NCBI RefSeq assembly: GCF_042492175.1
Contig: NZ_CP170453.1
Location: 1,488,001 to 1,552,000 of the forward strand
Reading direction: 5' to 3'
DNA: 64,000 nt
DNA from: CAJXSN01 sp947492235
GTDB lineage: Bacteria > Pseudomonadota > Alphaproteobacteria > Sphingomonadales > Sphingomonadaceae
Part shown: positions 17,963-27,125 of the stretch, one piece after another
Layout: every line of letters starts with the position of its first letter
Numbering within the stretch: the stretch's first letter is position 1
Translations under genes and position numbers: made by a program
The notes under the pieces: generated by a model
Database searches by the model: none
Told to the model about the DNA's origin: nothing
The model's input: only the letters and a program-made list of their open reading frames with translations

Positions 17963-19192
17963 GTGTCACGTGAACAATTGCTCGAAATGAACCGCTCCCT
18001 GATCGCCCATGGCGAGGCGGGGACGCTGGAAATGACCGATGGCGTGATGAAAGTCCCCGCCTCCAGCTACACCGATCCCGAACTGTTCGAGCGCGAGAAA
18101 GAGAAAATCTTCAAGCGCCTGCCGCTAATGGTCGCGCCATCGTGCGAACTGCCGGAACCTGGCGATTACAAGGCGATGGACATTGCCGGGGTCCCGCTCC
18201 TGCTGACCCGCAAACGCGATGGCACGGTTGGCGCGTTTCTTAATATGTGCAGCCACCGGGGCAATCCGGTGGTCGAGGGCACGGGCAACGCCACGCGCTT
18301 CACCTGCGGCTATCACGGCTGGACGTTCAAGAACGACGGCGATCTGGTCGGGGTGGCGAGCCCGAAAGACTTCGGCCCGGTCGACAAGGCCGAGCTGTGC
18401 CTGAAGCAGTTTCCTGTGCTCGAGCGCGCTGGCCTGATCTGGGCGACCCTGGATCAGAACTCCACATTGAGCATCGAGCAATATCTGTGCGGGTATGACG
18501 AGCTGCTGGCAGCCTTCGGGTTCGAGGACTGGATCTTGTTCGACCAGCGCACATTGGCGGGGCCGAACTGGAAAACAGCCTATGACGGCTATCTCGATTT
18601 CTACCACCTTCCGGTGCTGCATAAGGACACCTTCGGGGCGGATTTCTTCAACCGGGCAAACTACTTCGCATGGGGCCCGCATCAGCGGCTGGCCAACCCG
18701 TCGCAATTCGCGCAGCGCACGGGCAGCGATGAGCAGCTCGATCTGACGAAGATGCCGGAAGACGAATGGCCGATCGACGCGCTGGTGCAGGGCGTCTGGA
18801 CGATCTTCCCGCATATCTCGATTGCCAGTTTTTATGGCGGTGGCGGGCGCGGGGCGATGATCAGCCAACTCTTCCCGGGCGAGAATGTGGGCGAAAGCTA
18901 CACCACCCAGTACTACGTGATGGAGCGTGAGCCGGAAAATGACGAGCAGCGACAGGGCGCGCAGGACCAGTTCAATTTTCTGGAGATCGTCGTCCGGGAC
19001 GAGGATTACACGACCGGCAAACGCCAGCACGATGCGTTGATGAGCGGGCAGATGGACCATGTGCTCTTCGGTCAGAACGAGGGCGGCGGACAGGCCTTCC
19101 ACGGCTGGGCGGCCAAGCTGACCAATGCCACCGACGAAGAGCTGATCGAGATCTTTGCGGCGGAGAACGCGGTCGCCGAAGCAGCGGAATAA
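17963..19192 (+). CDS. Rieske non-haem iron oxygenase, alpha subunit (copy 1)
   Basis: A 409-residue oxygenase. The [2Fe-2S] Rieske ligands are CSHRG (Cys 96, His 98) and CGYHGW (Cys 115, His 118). The mononuclear iron site is DGYLDFYHLPVLH near residue 208. The start is GTG at 17963 after GGAG. There is no beta subunit, ferredoxin or reductase gene beside it, so it is probably a homo-oligomer fed by partners encoded elsewhere. It would hydroxylate a ring or alkyl carbon; 3-ketosteroid 9-alpha-hydroxylase-like chemistry is possible but cannot be assigned by eye. Confidence 0.92.
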   Translation: MSREQLLEMNRSLIAHGEAGTLEMTDGVMKVPASSYTDPELFEREKEKIFKRLPLMVAPSCELPEPGDYKAMDIAGVPLLLTRKRDGTVGAFLNMCSHRGNPVVEGTGNATRFTCGYHGWTFKNDGDLVGVASPKDFGPVDKAELCLKQFPVLERAGLIWATLDQNSTLSIEQYLCGYDELLAAFGFEDWILFDQRTLAGPNWKTAYDGYLDFYHLPVLHKDTFGADFFNRANYFAWGPHQRLANPSQFAQRTGSDEQLDLTKMPEDEWPIDALVQGVWTIFPHISIASFYGGGGRGAMISQLFPGENVGESYTTQYYVMEREPENDEQRQGAQDQFNFLEIVVRDEDYTTGKRQHDALMSGQMDHVLFGQNEGGGQAFHGWAAKLTNATDEELIEIFAAENAVAEAAE

Positions 19193-19195
19193 CGC

Positions 19196-19660
19196 CTAGA
19201 AAGCGAAGGGGCGCTGCGGCTGCGTAGGTCCTTTCGCTGTCGGGTTGTCGTTCAGCGCCAGCTCGACCAGAGCGGTATCGAAAAACTCGTGCAGCTGCGT
19301 GATCAAGCCATCGGTGATGGTCATGATCTGGCAGTAGGTCTGCAAATATTCATGGCCGTTATTGCCCATGCCGCCACCAATCATAATGCCCACAACGCGT
19401 TCCTCGTCGGCGCACATGATCTTCCATTTGCGGGAAAACTGCAGCGTAGCCGGGTCCAGCTTGCCGACGACCATATCGGCAACCAAGGGGCCAAAGCACT
19501 CCGCCTTGCCTTCCCAGCGGCCTGATACCGGTGTCTGGCCGACCAGATTGAAGACGACATCCTCGGCATGGAGCGCGGCCAAGGCATCGAAATCGCCATC
19601 GGCCAGCGCCTGATAATAGATCTCCGCCAGAGCGATGTTGGCGGTGCGCTTGTCTGTCAT
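19196..19660 (-). CDS. NTF2-like/SnoaL-type protein, copy 1
   Basis: A 154-residue cone-shaped NTF2-fold protein: N-terminal helices (IALAEIYYQALADGDFDAL), then HAEDVVFNLVG and a YLQTYCQIMTITDGLITQLHEFFD strand pair. The fold includes ketosteroid isomerases, dehydratases and epoxide hydrolases. I see no diagnostic catalytic set. It is convergent with the Rieske gene with a three-base gap, and it is co-directional with, and downstream of, an SDR and an NmrA-like gene (21417 to 19196), likely one operon. Confidence 0.78.
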   Translation of the reverse strand: MTDKRTANIALAEIYYQALADGDFDALAALHAEDVVFNLVGQTPVSGRWEGKAECFGPLVADMVVGKLDPATLQFSRKWKIMCADEERVVGIMIGGGMGNNGHEYLQTYCQIMTITDGLITQLHEFFDTALVELALNDNPTAKGPTQPQRPFAF

Positions 19661-19692
19661 GGATTGTCCTCCAGCACTTGGTCGGGGTTCAA

Positions 19693-20460
19693 CTATTGAG
19701 CGGTGTAGCCCCCGTCGACGACCAGTTCTGCGCCGGTGACATAGGTGGATTCGTCTGAGGCGAGGAACAGCACGCAGTCCGCTATGTCTTCTGGTTCACC
19801 CAGACGGCCAGCGGGAATGGCGGCTTCGATGGCTTCGTAATTGACCTCGTTCGCAGCGCCGCCCGCCTTCTGCATGTTGGTACGGATGATGCCGGGATGG
19901 ACGGTGTTGACCCGGATGTTCTCGGCAGCGGTCTCCAGCGCGACCGATTTGCTCATCAATTTCACCGCGCCTTTTGACGCGGCATAGGTCGAGCTCCCCC
20001 GAAAACCGACCAGCCCGGCGACGGAAGACAGGTTGATGATCGATCCGCCCCCGCTTTTGCGCATGGCGGCAACACCGGCCTGAGTGCCCATGAAGCAGCC
20101 GGCAACATTGACGTCGAACTGCCGCCGCAAACTGCCCAAGGCATTGTCATCACCGACGGCAGCGATTTCCAGAATTCCGGCATTGTTGACTAGAATATCC
20201 AGCTTCCCATGCTGGTTGGTGATGGCTGCCACGACCCGATCCCAGTCTTCCTGCGACGTCACGTCCTGAGGCACAGCGTCGCATGTTCCTCCGGCTTCGC
20301 GGATCAGGGCTGCGCTCTGCTCCACCCCGTCCCGGTCGACATCGGTCAATACAACATGCGCGCCTTCCTCCGCCAGTCGTTGGCCGATGGCGTAGCCGAT
20401 TCCGGGGCGCGAGGCCCCGCCGGTTACAAGTGCGATCTTCCCTTGGAGGCGGTGCGCCAT
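19693..20460 (-). CDS. Short-chain dehydrogenase/reductase, copy 1
   Basis: A 255-residue classical SDR. Cofactor motif TGGASRPGIGYAIG near residue 13 (one residue longer than the usual TGxxxGIG), NNAGILE near residue 92, and catalytic Ser in LSSVAGL with YAASK near residue 160. An Asp after the second strand (LTDVD) predicts NAD(H). It probably oxidises a secondary alcohol in the same pathway as its neighbours. It is ten bases downstream of the NmrA-like gene. Confidence 0.9.
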   Translation of the reverse strand: MAHRLQGKIALVTGGASRPGIGYAIGQRLAEEGAHVVLTDVDRDGVEQSAALIREAGGTCDAVPQDVTSQEDWDRVVAAITNQHGKLDILVNNAGILEIAAVGDDNALGSLRRQFDVNVAGCFMGTQAGVAAMRKSGGGSIINLSSVAGLVGFRGSSTYAASKGAVKLMSKSVALETAAENIRVNTVHPGIIRTNMQKAGGAANEVNYEAIEAAIPAGRLGEPEDIADCVLFLASDESTYVTGAELVVDGGYTAQ

Positions 20461-20469
20461 CCGGTCAGC

Positions 20470-21417
20470 CTATCCAAAGGCCGGGCGATGGTTGCTCTCG
20501 CTCCAGTCCTGTTTGGGCACCCATTCATCCATGGTTTCCAGATTGCCTTCCAGTTCCGGGAAACGCTCGTAGACATGGTCCATCTCGACCGCGAACGGTT
20601 TGGTCGGCGCGCTGTTGTTGTATTCGTAGAAAGCAGCAATCCCGTCGGCCAGCTCCTTGCGCTGTTCTTCAGGCACCCCGTCACCGCCGGCATTGGCCAG
20701 CAGATTGCCAAACTCTCGCGGAGTGCACGGATCGTATTTGATCTCGTGGCCGAAATGATCGGTCAGAATGGCGGCGACTTCCTTGCCCACCATGCGCTTC
20801 GGCCCGCCAATATTGATCCACGCGCCTTCCATATCGGGCCGTTCCAGGCTGGCCAGCATGAAGCGCGCCACGTCGTCGAGGCTGATCCAGTTCGCCTCGA
20901 GTTGGGGGTTGTGCGGATAGACGTAGCGGTTCTCGTTCACGATGAAGGGCCGGGCCCAATTGGTCAGCAGATTGTCCATGAACAGTACGCTGCCAAAAAC
21001 GGTGCCCGGCGCACCGGAGCGCCACAGCGCATTGATGCCCGCCGTGTTGCCTGCATAAGTGAAGGCGTCGCCCGGCTTGTCGGGAATCCAGCTGGAAGTG
21101 TTCCACACAACGCGCTTCACATCCAGCTCTGCCGCCGCTTTGCCGACATCGCCGACCAGCGTTGCGCGGTCTGCGCGGGCCTGCAGCGGATGGGTGTAAA
21201 ACACGTAATCGCTGCCTTCGAGCGCGTGCTTGTAGGTGCCGGTGTCATACAGATCCATCGGCCGCACTTCGACATCGTCGATGCCGGGAATGTCGTAACC
21301 GGCAAAGGGGTCTGCCTGACGGCTGATGGCGCGCACATCGTAGCCCGCTTCCAGTGCCTTTTTGACCTGCGCGAGACCTTGCCGCCCGCTCGAACCGATG
21401 ACTGTGATGAGTGCCAT
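20470..21417 (-). CDS. NmrA-like NAD(P)-binding protein, copy 1
   Basis: A 315-residue atypical SDR of the NmrA/isoflavone-reductase type. The N-terminal motif is TVIGSSGRQGLAQVKKALEAG, followed by VRAISR, which often marks NADP binding. Late motifs ISLDDVARFM and WINIGGPKRMVGKEVA are typical of NmrA-like proteins. A paralogue lies at 53307. It is the first gene of a three-gene minus-strand operon with an SDR and an NTF2-like protein. The substrate is unknown; regulatory roles also exist in this family. Confidence 0.82.
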   Translation of the reverse strand: MALITVIGSSGRQGLAQVKKALEAGYDVRAISRQADPFAGYDIPGIDDVEVRPMDLYDTGTYKHALEGSDYVFYTHPLQARADRATLVGDVGKAAAELDVKRVVWNTSSWIPDKPGDAFTYAGNTAGINALWRSGAPGTVFGSVLFMDNLLTNWARPFIVNENRYVYPHNPQLEANWISLDDVARFMLASLERPDMEGAWINIGGPKRMVGKEVAAILTDHFGHEIKYDPCTPREFGNLLANAGGDGVPEEQRKELADGIAAFYEYNNSAPTKPFAVEMDHVYERFPELEGNLETMDEWVPKQDWSESNHRPAFG

Positions 21418-21574
21418 TGCCGCTCTCCTGATCTGTATGTCGATGCCAACCCTGATTCTTCCCTGACCCTACGACAAGCGTGCGTGCAGGGCGCTGGACA
21501 GATTAGATAGCGGGCCCGCCACCCCACTTCGTGGTAGCGAGGCCCGCATAAGACACGGGAGTTTGGGAGGGACT

Positions 21575-22579
21575 ATGAAGACCCGCTATTGGCGTCTCGA
21601 TGCGCGGCCTCAGGGCAATGACTTCGCCTCCGCGCTTAATCTGGTCGAGCACGATTTTGGCCCCTGCGGCGATGGCGAGATCGTCATCGACACGCGCTAT
21701 CTTTCCATGGATGCCGGAACCCGGATGTGGATGACCGAACGCACCGATGGCTATCAGCCGCCGCTGGAGCTGGGCGTCCCGATGAGCGGGCTGGTGATGG
21801 GTCCGGTGCTGGAATGCCGTGCCGAGGGTTTTCAGGAAGGCGACTGGGTCCGCGCATTCGGCACGTGGGCCGACTTCTCCTGCGTCGATGCAGTTATGTC
21901 TGGCGCTATGGTGCTGGACCGCGATGTGGGCGATATGCGCGATCATCTGGGGCCGCTCGGCATGAACGGCTGGACTGCGCTGTGGGGCGTGGAGACAACC
22001 GGTGCGGCCAAGCCCGGCGAGAACGTTCTGGTGTCAGCCGCGGCGGGTTCGACCGGGCTGCTGGCGTGCCAGATCGCGCAGATTCTGGGAGCGGAAGCTT
22101 ACGGGATTGCAGGTGGCCCGGAAAAATGCGCGCTGTTGAAAGATCAGTATGGCGTGGTGGACGCGTTTGACTACCGCAGCGATGATCTTTCCGGCAAGCT
22201 GGCATCAATCGAAGGCGGGATTGACGTCTATTTCGACAATGTCGGCGGCGCGATTCTGGAGGCGGTGCTGGACAATATGGCCTTGTACGGGCGGGTTGCA
22301 GTGTGCGGTCTGATCGCTGAATACACCGACCCGGCGCGCGGCGGACCGGCCAATTTCGATCAGATTCTGATGAAACGTCTGCGGGTCGAAGGCTTCTTCT
22401 CGCCCGATTTCATGGCCAATGGGCCGGAATTGACGCAGCGCTTAAAGGGCTGGGTGGCGCAAGGGAAACTGTCGCTGCCCTTTGACGTGACACCGGGGCT
22501 GGAGAACACGCTGGATGCCTATGCCAAGCTGTTCACCGGCGGGAATGTCGGCAAGGTATTGGTGGAGCTTGAAAAATGA
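21575..22579 (+). CDS. Zinc-free medium-chain NADP-dependent oxidoreductase, copy 2
   Basis: A 334-residue paralogue of the MDR proteins at 14858, 36271 and 39694. NADPH site VLVSAAAGSTGLLACQIAQI near residue 150, then GIAGGPEKCALL, and FDNVGGAILEAVLDNM near residue 222. The Met start at 21575 follows GGGAGGG; a TTG four codons earlier is less likely. The C-terminal part (GFFSPDFMANGPELTQRL) differs most among the four copies, consistent with different substrates. It overlaps the next gene by four bases (ATGA). Confidence 0.88.
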   Translation: MKTRYWRLDARPQGNDFASALNLVEHDFGPCGDGEIVIDTRYLSMDAGTRMWMTERTDGYQPPLELGVPMSGLVMGPVLECRAEGFQEGDWVRAFGTWADFSCVDAVMSGAMVLDRDVGDMRDHLGPLGMNGWTALWGVETTGAAKPGENVLVSAAAGSTGLLACQIAQILGAEAYGIAGGPEKCALLKDQYGVVDAFDYRSDDLSGKLASIEGGIDVYFDNVGGAILEAVLDNMALYGRVAVCGLIAEYTDPARGGPANFDQILMKRLRVEGFFSPDFMANGPELTQRLKGWVAQGKLSLPFDVTPGLENTLDAYAKLFTGGNVGKVLVELEK

Positions 22580-23115
22580 ACCCTTCGATTGAAGATCGCG
22601 AGGCTATCCGCGACATTATTGCGGCCTATTGCCATGCTATCGACCGGCGGCGCTGGGACATCATGCCCGGGCTATTTCACGAGGATGCGACCTTTGCCTT
22701 CGGGCCGCTGGTGGGGGACTGGCGCAGCTTTGTGGAGCAGGCGCGCGGAGTAATCGACGATTGCACCCACACGCACCACCATCTGGGGCAGGTGCTCTTC
22801 GGCCAGATGGCGGACGGCGTCGTCCACACCGAAACCTACATGTCTGCCATGCATATCATTCCGCCCGGCTATCCGCTCACCGATGTCTTTCCGGCACGCG
22901 ATGAGGAATACGCCGCAGTGATTGCGGGCCGTTATATCGACCGGTTCGAGAAGCGTGCAGGCGAGTGGCGGATCGCGCAGCGCACCGGCGTTTATGACTG
23001 GCGCGAGTTTCGCGATATCGGCGAGGCCTCGCTGACCAATCTGCCGGGAGAGGCGTGCGGCCAGCACGATGACAGCGATCCTTCGACACCGGCAGCGGCG
23101 CACTGGCGCGGATGA
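22576..23115 (+). CDS. NTF2-like/SnoaL-type protein, copy 2
   Basis: A 179-residue NTF2-fold protein with the pattern IRDIIAAYCHAIDRRRWDIM, then LFHEDATFAFGP and THTHHHLGQVLF. This N-terminal Y-C-H-x-I-D form is typical of SnoaL_4 proteins related to bile-acid 7-alpha-dehydratase and scytalone dehydratase, where Tyr, Asp and His do the chemistry. It is coupled to the MDR gene by an ATGA overlap, suggesting dehydration plus double-bond reduction. The stop codon abuts the stop of the convergent thioesterase gene. Confidence 0.8.
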   Translation: MNPSIEDREAIRDIIAAYCHAIDRRRWDIMPGLFHEDATFAFGPLVGDWRSFVEQARGVIDDCTHTHHHLGQVLFGQMADGVVHTETYMSAMHIIPPGYPLTDVFPARDEEYAAVIAGRYIDRFEKRAGEWRIAQRTGVYDWREFRDIGEASLTNLPGEACGQHDDSDPSTPAAAHWRG

Positions 23116-23547
23116 CTAACCCTCCGGTTTCGGCCGCAGGATCGTGAACACCCCGCTCATTGTCATCAGAACTTCTTCCCCGCAGCGGATGGTGCCGCTG
23201 GTATAGGCGATCCGTCCGCCCATTCGGTCAATCCGTGCGTCGGCCTCCAGCCAGTCGCCCAGCTTGGCGCCGCTCAGGAAGTTGGTTGTCAGCGAATTGG
23301 TCACCACATTCAGCCGCGGCATCTCGCTGGCGTGCACCTGATAAGACAAGGCCACATCCGCCAATGTCGTCAGCACGCCGCCATGGGCCAGCTTCACGTA
23401 ATTGATATGGCTGTCCCCCACGCGCAGGCCGACACGGGTGAAGGTATGCCCGTCTTTCTCCACTTCCTTGAGGTAATACGGCCCCGCCACATCGAGGAAG
23501 CCAATGGCGAAATTGGCGGGTGAATAGCCGTCCGGAATGTCGCTCAT
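23116..23547 (-). CDS. PaaI-type hotdog thioesterase
   Basis: A 143-residue hotdog-fold protein. The motif LAHGGVLTTLADVALS near residue 55 has the HGG and downstream Asp of the PaaI/DUF4442 group, and later strands SLTTNFLSGAK and RIDRMGGRIAYTSGTI fit. It would release free acids from CoA esters and so recycle CoA. Start at 23547 follows a GAGGAGGAAGG region; the frame is open for 23 more codons upstream. It is divergent from the acyl-CoA synthetase, a functionally linked pair (making and breaking CoA esters). Confidence 0.85.
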   Translation of the reverse strand: MSDIPDGYSPANFAIGFLDVAGPYYLKEVEKDGHTFTRVGLRVGDSHINYVKLAHGGVLTTLADVALSYQVHASEMPRLNVVTNSLTTNFLSGAKLGDWLEADARIDRMGGRIAYTSGTIRCGEEVLMTMSGVFTILRPKPEG

Positions 23548-23660
23548 AGTCTGCCTTCCTCCTCGCGGACCTGTCTGCGCCATCCCGTCTCTGGCGGGCA
23601 CTATGGTTTTTGCCAATGGCCGCGCTGCGCCGCGCGCCTAGACATTTCAATGAAAGAGCG

Positions 23661-25259
23661 ATGGAGAAACCAATGGCGCCGATGGCCGAGCCGGAAACGA
23701 TACCCGATGTTGTTCGGGCCCATGCGCGCGAAACGCCGGATGTGGCAGCTTTCACCTATGGCGAGGAGACCATCAGCTTTGCCGATCTGGAGCAGGGCGC
23801 ACGGCGTGCGGCCAATGGCCTGAAATCGCTCGGCGTCAAAGCGGGTGAGCGGATCAGCTTCATCGGCAAGAACCATCCGCTCTATTTCGAAGTGCTGCTG
23901 GGCGCGGCCAAGATCGGCGCGGTGATGACGCCGGTCAACTGGCGGCTGGCGGGGCCGGAAGTGTCCTACATCCTCGACAATTGCGAAGCGCGCGTGGTGT
24001 TTGTCGGCGAAGGCTTTGGCGAAGTGATCGACCGTGTGCGGGCCGAGAACAAGCGGATCGAAACCGTCATTGCCATCGATGCGCCCGATGAGGCTCCGAT
24101 AGATTACCGGACATGGCGTGATGGCTTCCCCGCCGATGACAGCGACTTGAAGCTGACCGCCGATGACGATCTGTTGCAGCTCTACACGTCTGGCACCACG
24201 GGGCGGCCAAAGGGTGCGGTGATGACGCATGGCTCCATCCTGTCCTCGCGTGACAGCACGGGTGAAGCCGAAGAGCTACGCCCATGGCAGGAGCCGGTCG
24301 AGGGCGATGCGACCCTGCTGGCGATGCCGTGTTTCCATATCAGCGGTACAGGGACGGGGCTGGGCACACTGGTTGCGGGCACGACCTCTATCGTGCTGCC
24401 CGAATATGATCCGACCAAGGCGCTCGATCTGATCGAGAATTACAACATCTCGAAAATCTTCATGGTCCCTGCCGCGATCCAGATCATGCTCAATCATCCG
24501 CGTGTGAGCGAAGTGGATTTCTCTCAGCTGAAGATCATCACCTACGGCGCGTCGCCCATTCCGCTGGAACTGATGAAAGCGGCGATGGACCGGTTCGGCT
24601 GCGGGTTCGTCCAGATGTACGGCATGACCGAGACCAGCGGCACGATCGTTGCACTGGACCCGGAAGATCACGTGCCCGAGGGCAGCCCGAAAATGCGCTC
24701 TGTCGGCACCGCCTTGCCCGGCGTGGAGCTGAAGATTGTCGATGAGGATGGCAATACGCTGCCGCCCGATACGGTTGGGGAAATCGCCACACGGTCGAGC
24801 AAGAATATGAGCCGGTACTGGAACAATCCGGACGCCACCGCCTCCACCATTGATGCCGATGGCTGGCTGCTGACGGGTGATGCGGGCTATATGGATGCAG
24901 ACGGGTATCTCTACATTCACGACCGGATGAAGGACATGATCATCTCCGGCGGAGAGAATATCTACCCCGCCGAGGTGGAGAACGCGGTCTATTCCAATCC
25001 GGCGGTGGAGGATGTCGCGGTGATTGGTGTGCCGGATGACAAATGGGGCGAGGCGGTGAAGGCCTGCGTGGTGCTGAAAGAGGGCGCGGAGCAGTCCGAG
25101 GCGGACATTATCGCCCATGCGCGGGAGCATATTGCTGGCTACAAATGCCCCAAATCGGTGGACTTTATCGACGCCTTGCCGCGCAATCCCAGCGGCAAGG
25201 TGCTGCGCCGCGAACTGCGCGAACCCTATTGGAAGGGCAAGGACCGGGCGGTTAACTGA
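23661..25259 (+). CDS. Acyl-CoA synthetase (AMP-forming)
   Basis: A 532-residue ANL-superfamily ligase. Phosphate-binding loop LYTSGTTGRPKGAVMTH near residue 175, adenine motif QMYGMTETSG near residue 320, hinge GDAGYMDADGYLYIHDRMKD near residue 410, and the C-terminal catalytic Lys in NPSGKVLRREL near residue 515. It activates a carboxylic acid substrate or side chain to its CoA ester, entering the beta-oxidation-type genes downstream (ACADs, thiolase-like). It starts at 23661 or at the ATG four codons later; both are near purine-rich sites. The VOC gene follows after two bases. Confidence 0.92.
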   Translation: MEKPMAPMAEPETIPDVVRAHARETPDVAAFTYGEETISFADLEQGARRAANGLKSLGVKAGERISFIGKNHPLYFEVLLGAAKIGAVMTPVNWRLAGPEVSYILDNCEARVVFVGEGFGEVIDRVRAENKRIETVIAIDAPDEAPIDYRTWRDGFPADDSDLKLTADDDLLQLYTSGTTGRPKGAVMTHGSILSSRDSTGEAEELRPWQEPVEGDATLLAMPCFHISGTGTGLGTLVAGTTSIVLPEYDPTKALDLIENYNISKIFMVPAAIQIMLNHPRVSEVDFSQLKIITYGASPIPLELMKAAMDRFGCGFVQMYGMTETSGTIVALDPEDHVPEGSPKMRSVGTALPGVELKIVDEDGNTLPPDTVGEIATRSSKNMSRYWNNPDATASTIDADGWLLTGDAGYMDADGYLYIHDRMKDMIISGGENIYPAEVENAVYSNPAVEDVAVIGVPDDKWGEAVKACVVLKEGAEQSEADIIAHAREHIAGYKCPKSVDFIDALPRNPSGKVLRRELREPYWKGKDRAVN

Positions 25260-25261
25260 GC

Positions 25262-25795
25262 TTGGCAAATCGCCCCGACTTGCCGCCGCGCCAGCTGGCT
25301 TATTTCGTGCCCGACATCGAAACGGCTGCGAGGGCGCATAGCGAGACCTTCGGCTCCGGGCCGTATTTCATTGCCCGCCATGTGCCGCTGTCCAGCAGCG
25401 TGCATCGCGGTGTCGACCAGACCTTCGATCATTCCTCCGCTTACGGGCAATGGGGCGACGTGATGCTCGAATTTGTCCAGCAGCACGGCGATGATCCCAG
25501 CGCATGCCATGATCTCTATCCTGTCGGCAGCGGGCGTTACGGCCTGCACCATACGGCGCTGTTCGTAGACGATCTGGACCGCGCAATTGCCCGGTTAGAG
25601 GCGGAGGGCATGGCTCTGGCGCAGCTGTCCGAAACCACCAGCGGCGCGCGCTTCGCCTTCGCCGATGCCACCGCCACGCTGGGCCATATGATCGAACTTT
25701 ACGAGCCGTCGGAATTGCTCACCGGCTTTTACGGCATGGTCGCAGGCGCAGCGGACGGCTGGGACGGAACGCAAATAATCAGGGAACTGGGCTGA
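25262..25795 (+). CDS. VOC (glyoxalase-like) family protein, copy 1
   Basis: A 177-residue protein made of two beta-alpha-beta-beta-beta modules: RQLAYFVPDIETAARAHSE at the start and HHTALFVDDLDRAIARLEAEG in the middle, with an ELYEPSELLTGFY end. Metal-ligand positions (His of HHTAL, Glu of MIELYE) are present. The second-module His/Glu and the C-terminal GWDG tail also occur in the VOC protein at 49664, so the two are paralogues. The family includes methylmalonyl-CoA epimerase and isomerases as well as dioxygenases; at this size a CoA-ester epimerase is plausible. TTG start two bases after the ligase stop. Confidence 0.75.
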   Translation: MANRPDLPPRQLAYFVPDIETAARAHSETFGSGPYFIARHVPLSSSVHRGVDQTFDHSSAYGQWGDVMLEFVQQHGDDPSACHDLYPVGSGRYGLHHTALFVDDLDRAIARLEAEGMALAQLSETTSGARFAFADATATLGHMIELYEPSELLTGFYGMVAGAADGWDGTQIIRELG

Positions 25796-25820
25796 CGCAG
25801 AGCAATAAGGGGAGAGGAAT

Positions 25821-26189
25821 ATGCCGGGAGAGGCACACACAATAATAGAGCGGTTCTGGCGCATTCAGGACGAGGGCGACTACACCAAGCTCGCCCCGCT
25901 ATTCGCCGAGGATGCCGTGCTGGAGGACCCGACCTGGGGCCGCTATGAGGGGCGCAAGGCGATCCTGGGTTTCATGACCACCATGGTCGCCGAAATGGGG
26001 GAGCGCAAAATCAGCTTCACCGTCGATGAAATCTGCGGCGACGAGCACACGGCATGGGCGCGCTGGACCATGCATTCGCCCGATGGCGACCGCGGCGGGG
26101 TAGGCATCTACAAGGTGCGCGGCGGGGAGATGATCTACTACCGCGACTACATTGACCCGCCCGTGGAAGATGTGACCGACAACGGTTGA
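25821..26189 (+). CDS. NTF2-like/SnoaL-type protein, copy 3
   Basis: A 122-residue NTF2-fold protein: IERFWRIQDEGDYTKLAPLFAEDAV, then GRYEGRKAILGFM, ARWTMHSPD and GEMIYYRDYIDP. The closing YYRDYID resembles the W-R-D-Y-F-D of limonene-epoxide-hydrolase-like proteins, but the Y-x-N and R-x-D partners are not evident. It follows the VOC gene by 25 bases after a GGGGAGAGG ribosome site and ends the ligase operon. Confidence 0.78.
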   Translation: MPGEAHTIIERFWRIQDEGDYTKLAPLFAEDAVLEDPTWGRYEGRKAILGFMTTMVAEMGERKISFTVDEICGDEHTAWARWTMHSPDGDRGGVGIYKVRGGEMIYYRDYIDPPVEDVTDNG

Positions 26190-26193
26190 GCCG

Positions 26194-26724
26194 TCACATC
26201 GGGCGGTAAAACGGATGGCCGCTATCGGCGATTTGCAATGTCGGTAGCGGGAAATCGGGATTGGGTGTAAAACCCGGCTGGTCGGTCAACCTGTGTTGCC
26301 AGTCGAGGATATAGGTCCGCGCCGAAACCCGCCATTCCATCCCGCCATCGCTTTCTCGTTTCTCCCATTCGTCGAGATAACGGCCGCCGAACATATTGCC
26401 TGCCAGCGTTTCATCCTCCTGCACCGAAGCGCCTGCAAAAATGCCATAGCACTCGCTGCTCGCGCTTGTTTCGGAATTCAGCTTGATGATGAGGCCGCCG
26501 AGCATGTGCCAGCGCCGGTCGGAGTTGCGTTCCGTCTGCATCACCACCGGCAGAAACTCGTCCGCGCGTCCTTTAAAGAAGCCGTAATCGATGGCGGCAT
26601 CGGGCCAGTAGCAGCTTGCCTGTCCCTCGTCGTCGATCCAGTCGAGCGTGCGGGCATAGCGCGCGACGACTTCGGTGATGGCCTGCTTGTCGAGCAGCGC
26701 CTGTATTTCGGGGTCCCGGGTCAT
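26194..26724 (-). CDS. NTF2-like/SnoaL-type protein, copy 4
   Basis: A 176-residue NTF2-fold protein of the SnoaL_4 type: ALLDKQAITEVVARYARTLDWIDDEG, CYWPDAAIDYGFFKG, RWHMLGGLIIKL. The Y-A-R-x-L-D start and a central H (RRWHMLGG) match the dehydratase-like subgroup. Start at 26724 gives an ATGA overlap with the ABM gene upstream; a further five codons are possible. It is the last gene of a minus-strand set P450-ABM-NTF2 (28457 to 26194). Confidence 0.78.
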   Translation of the reverse strand: MTRDPEIQALLDKQAITEVVARYARTLDWIDDEGQASCYWPDAAIDYGFFKGRADEFLPVVMQTERNSDRRWHMLGGLIIKLNSETSASSECYGIFAGASVQEDETLAGNMFGGRYLDEWEKRESDGGMEWRVSARTYILDWQHRLTDQPGFTPNPDFPLPTLQIADSGHPFYRPM

Positions 26725-27122
26725 GCGCGGCCTTTCCACCAGTCGGCAATGCTGATCGGGTAGCGCTCCTGCGCGGTGCGCTGGTCGCCCGTAGCGTCAT
26801 CGGGGAGTGGCGGATCCTCGGTGCGCGCGAGACCGCTGCCCCCGCCTTCTACAGGATCGATATACTCCAGTTTGATATCGGCAATTACGTCGCCAAAATC
26901 CTGCGTTTCGTGGTGCTCGCTCATCTGGTGGTGGTAGAACGCTTCCTTGTCGCGGAAGGACAGCAGGCAATACCAGAAATTGGGTTCCTGCCCCTTCCAG
27001 TATTCATAGCGGACCACGCCTTCCTCGTGTTTATGCGTGGCGGAGACCATGGTTTTGAGGATGCCTTCCCACTTTTCCTCCTTGCCGGGCTTGATCCAGA
27101 TATGGGTGAGCAGGGTCGTCAT
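26721..27122 (-). CDS. ABM-domain (antibiotic biosynthesis monooxygenase-like) protein, copy 1
   Basis: A 133-residue protein with a ferredoxin-like ABM fold in the first 95 residues (LLTHIWIKPGKEEKWEGILKT, VVRYEYWKGQEPNFWYCLLS, FYHHQMSEHHE) and a Pro/Asp-rich tail ending ADWWKG. Members include cofactor-free quinol monooxygenases and small accessory proteins. It sits between a P450 and an NTF2-like gene, overlapping the latter by four bases. Another ABM protein is at 35395, also next to an NTF2-like gene. Confidence 0.78.
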   Translation of the reverse strand: MTTLLTHIWIKPGKEEKWEGILKTMVSATHKHEEGVVRYEYWKGQEPNFWYCLLSFRDKEAFYHHQMSEHHETQDFGDVIADIKLEYIDPVEGGGSGLARTEDPPLPDDATGDQRTAQERYPISIADWWKGRA

Positions 27123-27125
27123 CGT

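Noticed and set aside
25262..25795. Extradiol ring-cleavage dioxygenase
   Set aside because: Too short (177 residues) and without the C-terminal dioxygenase pattern; a small VOC isomerase/epimerase type fits better.
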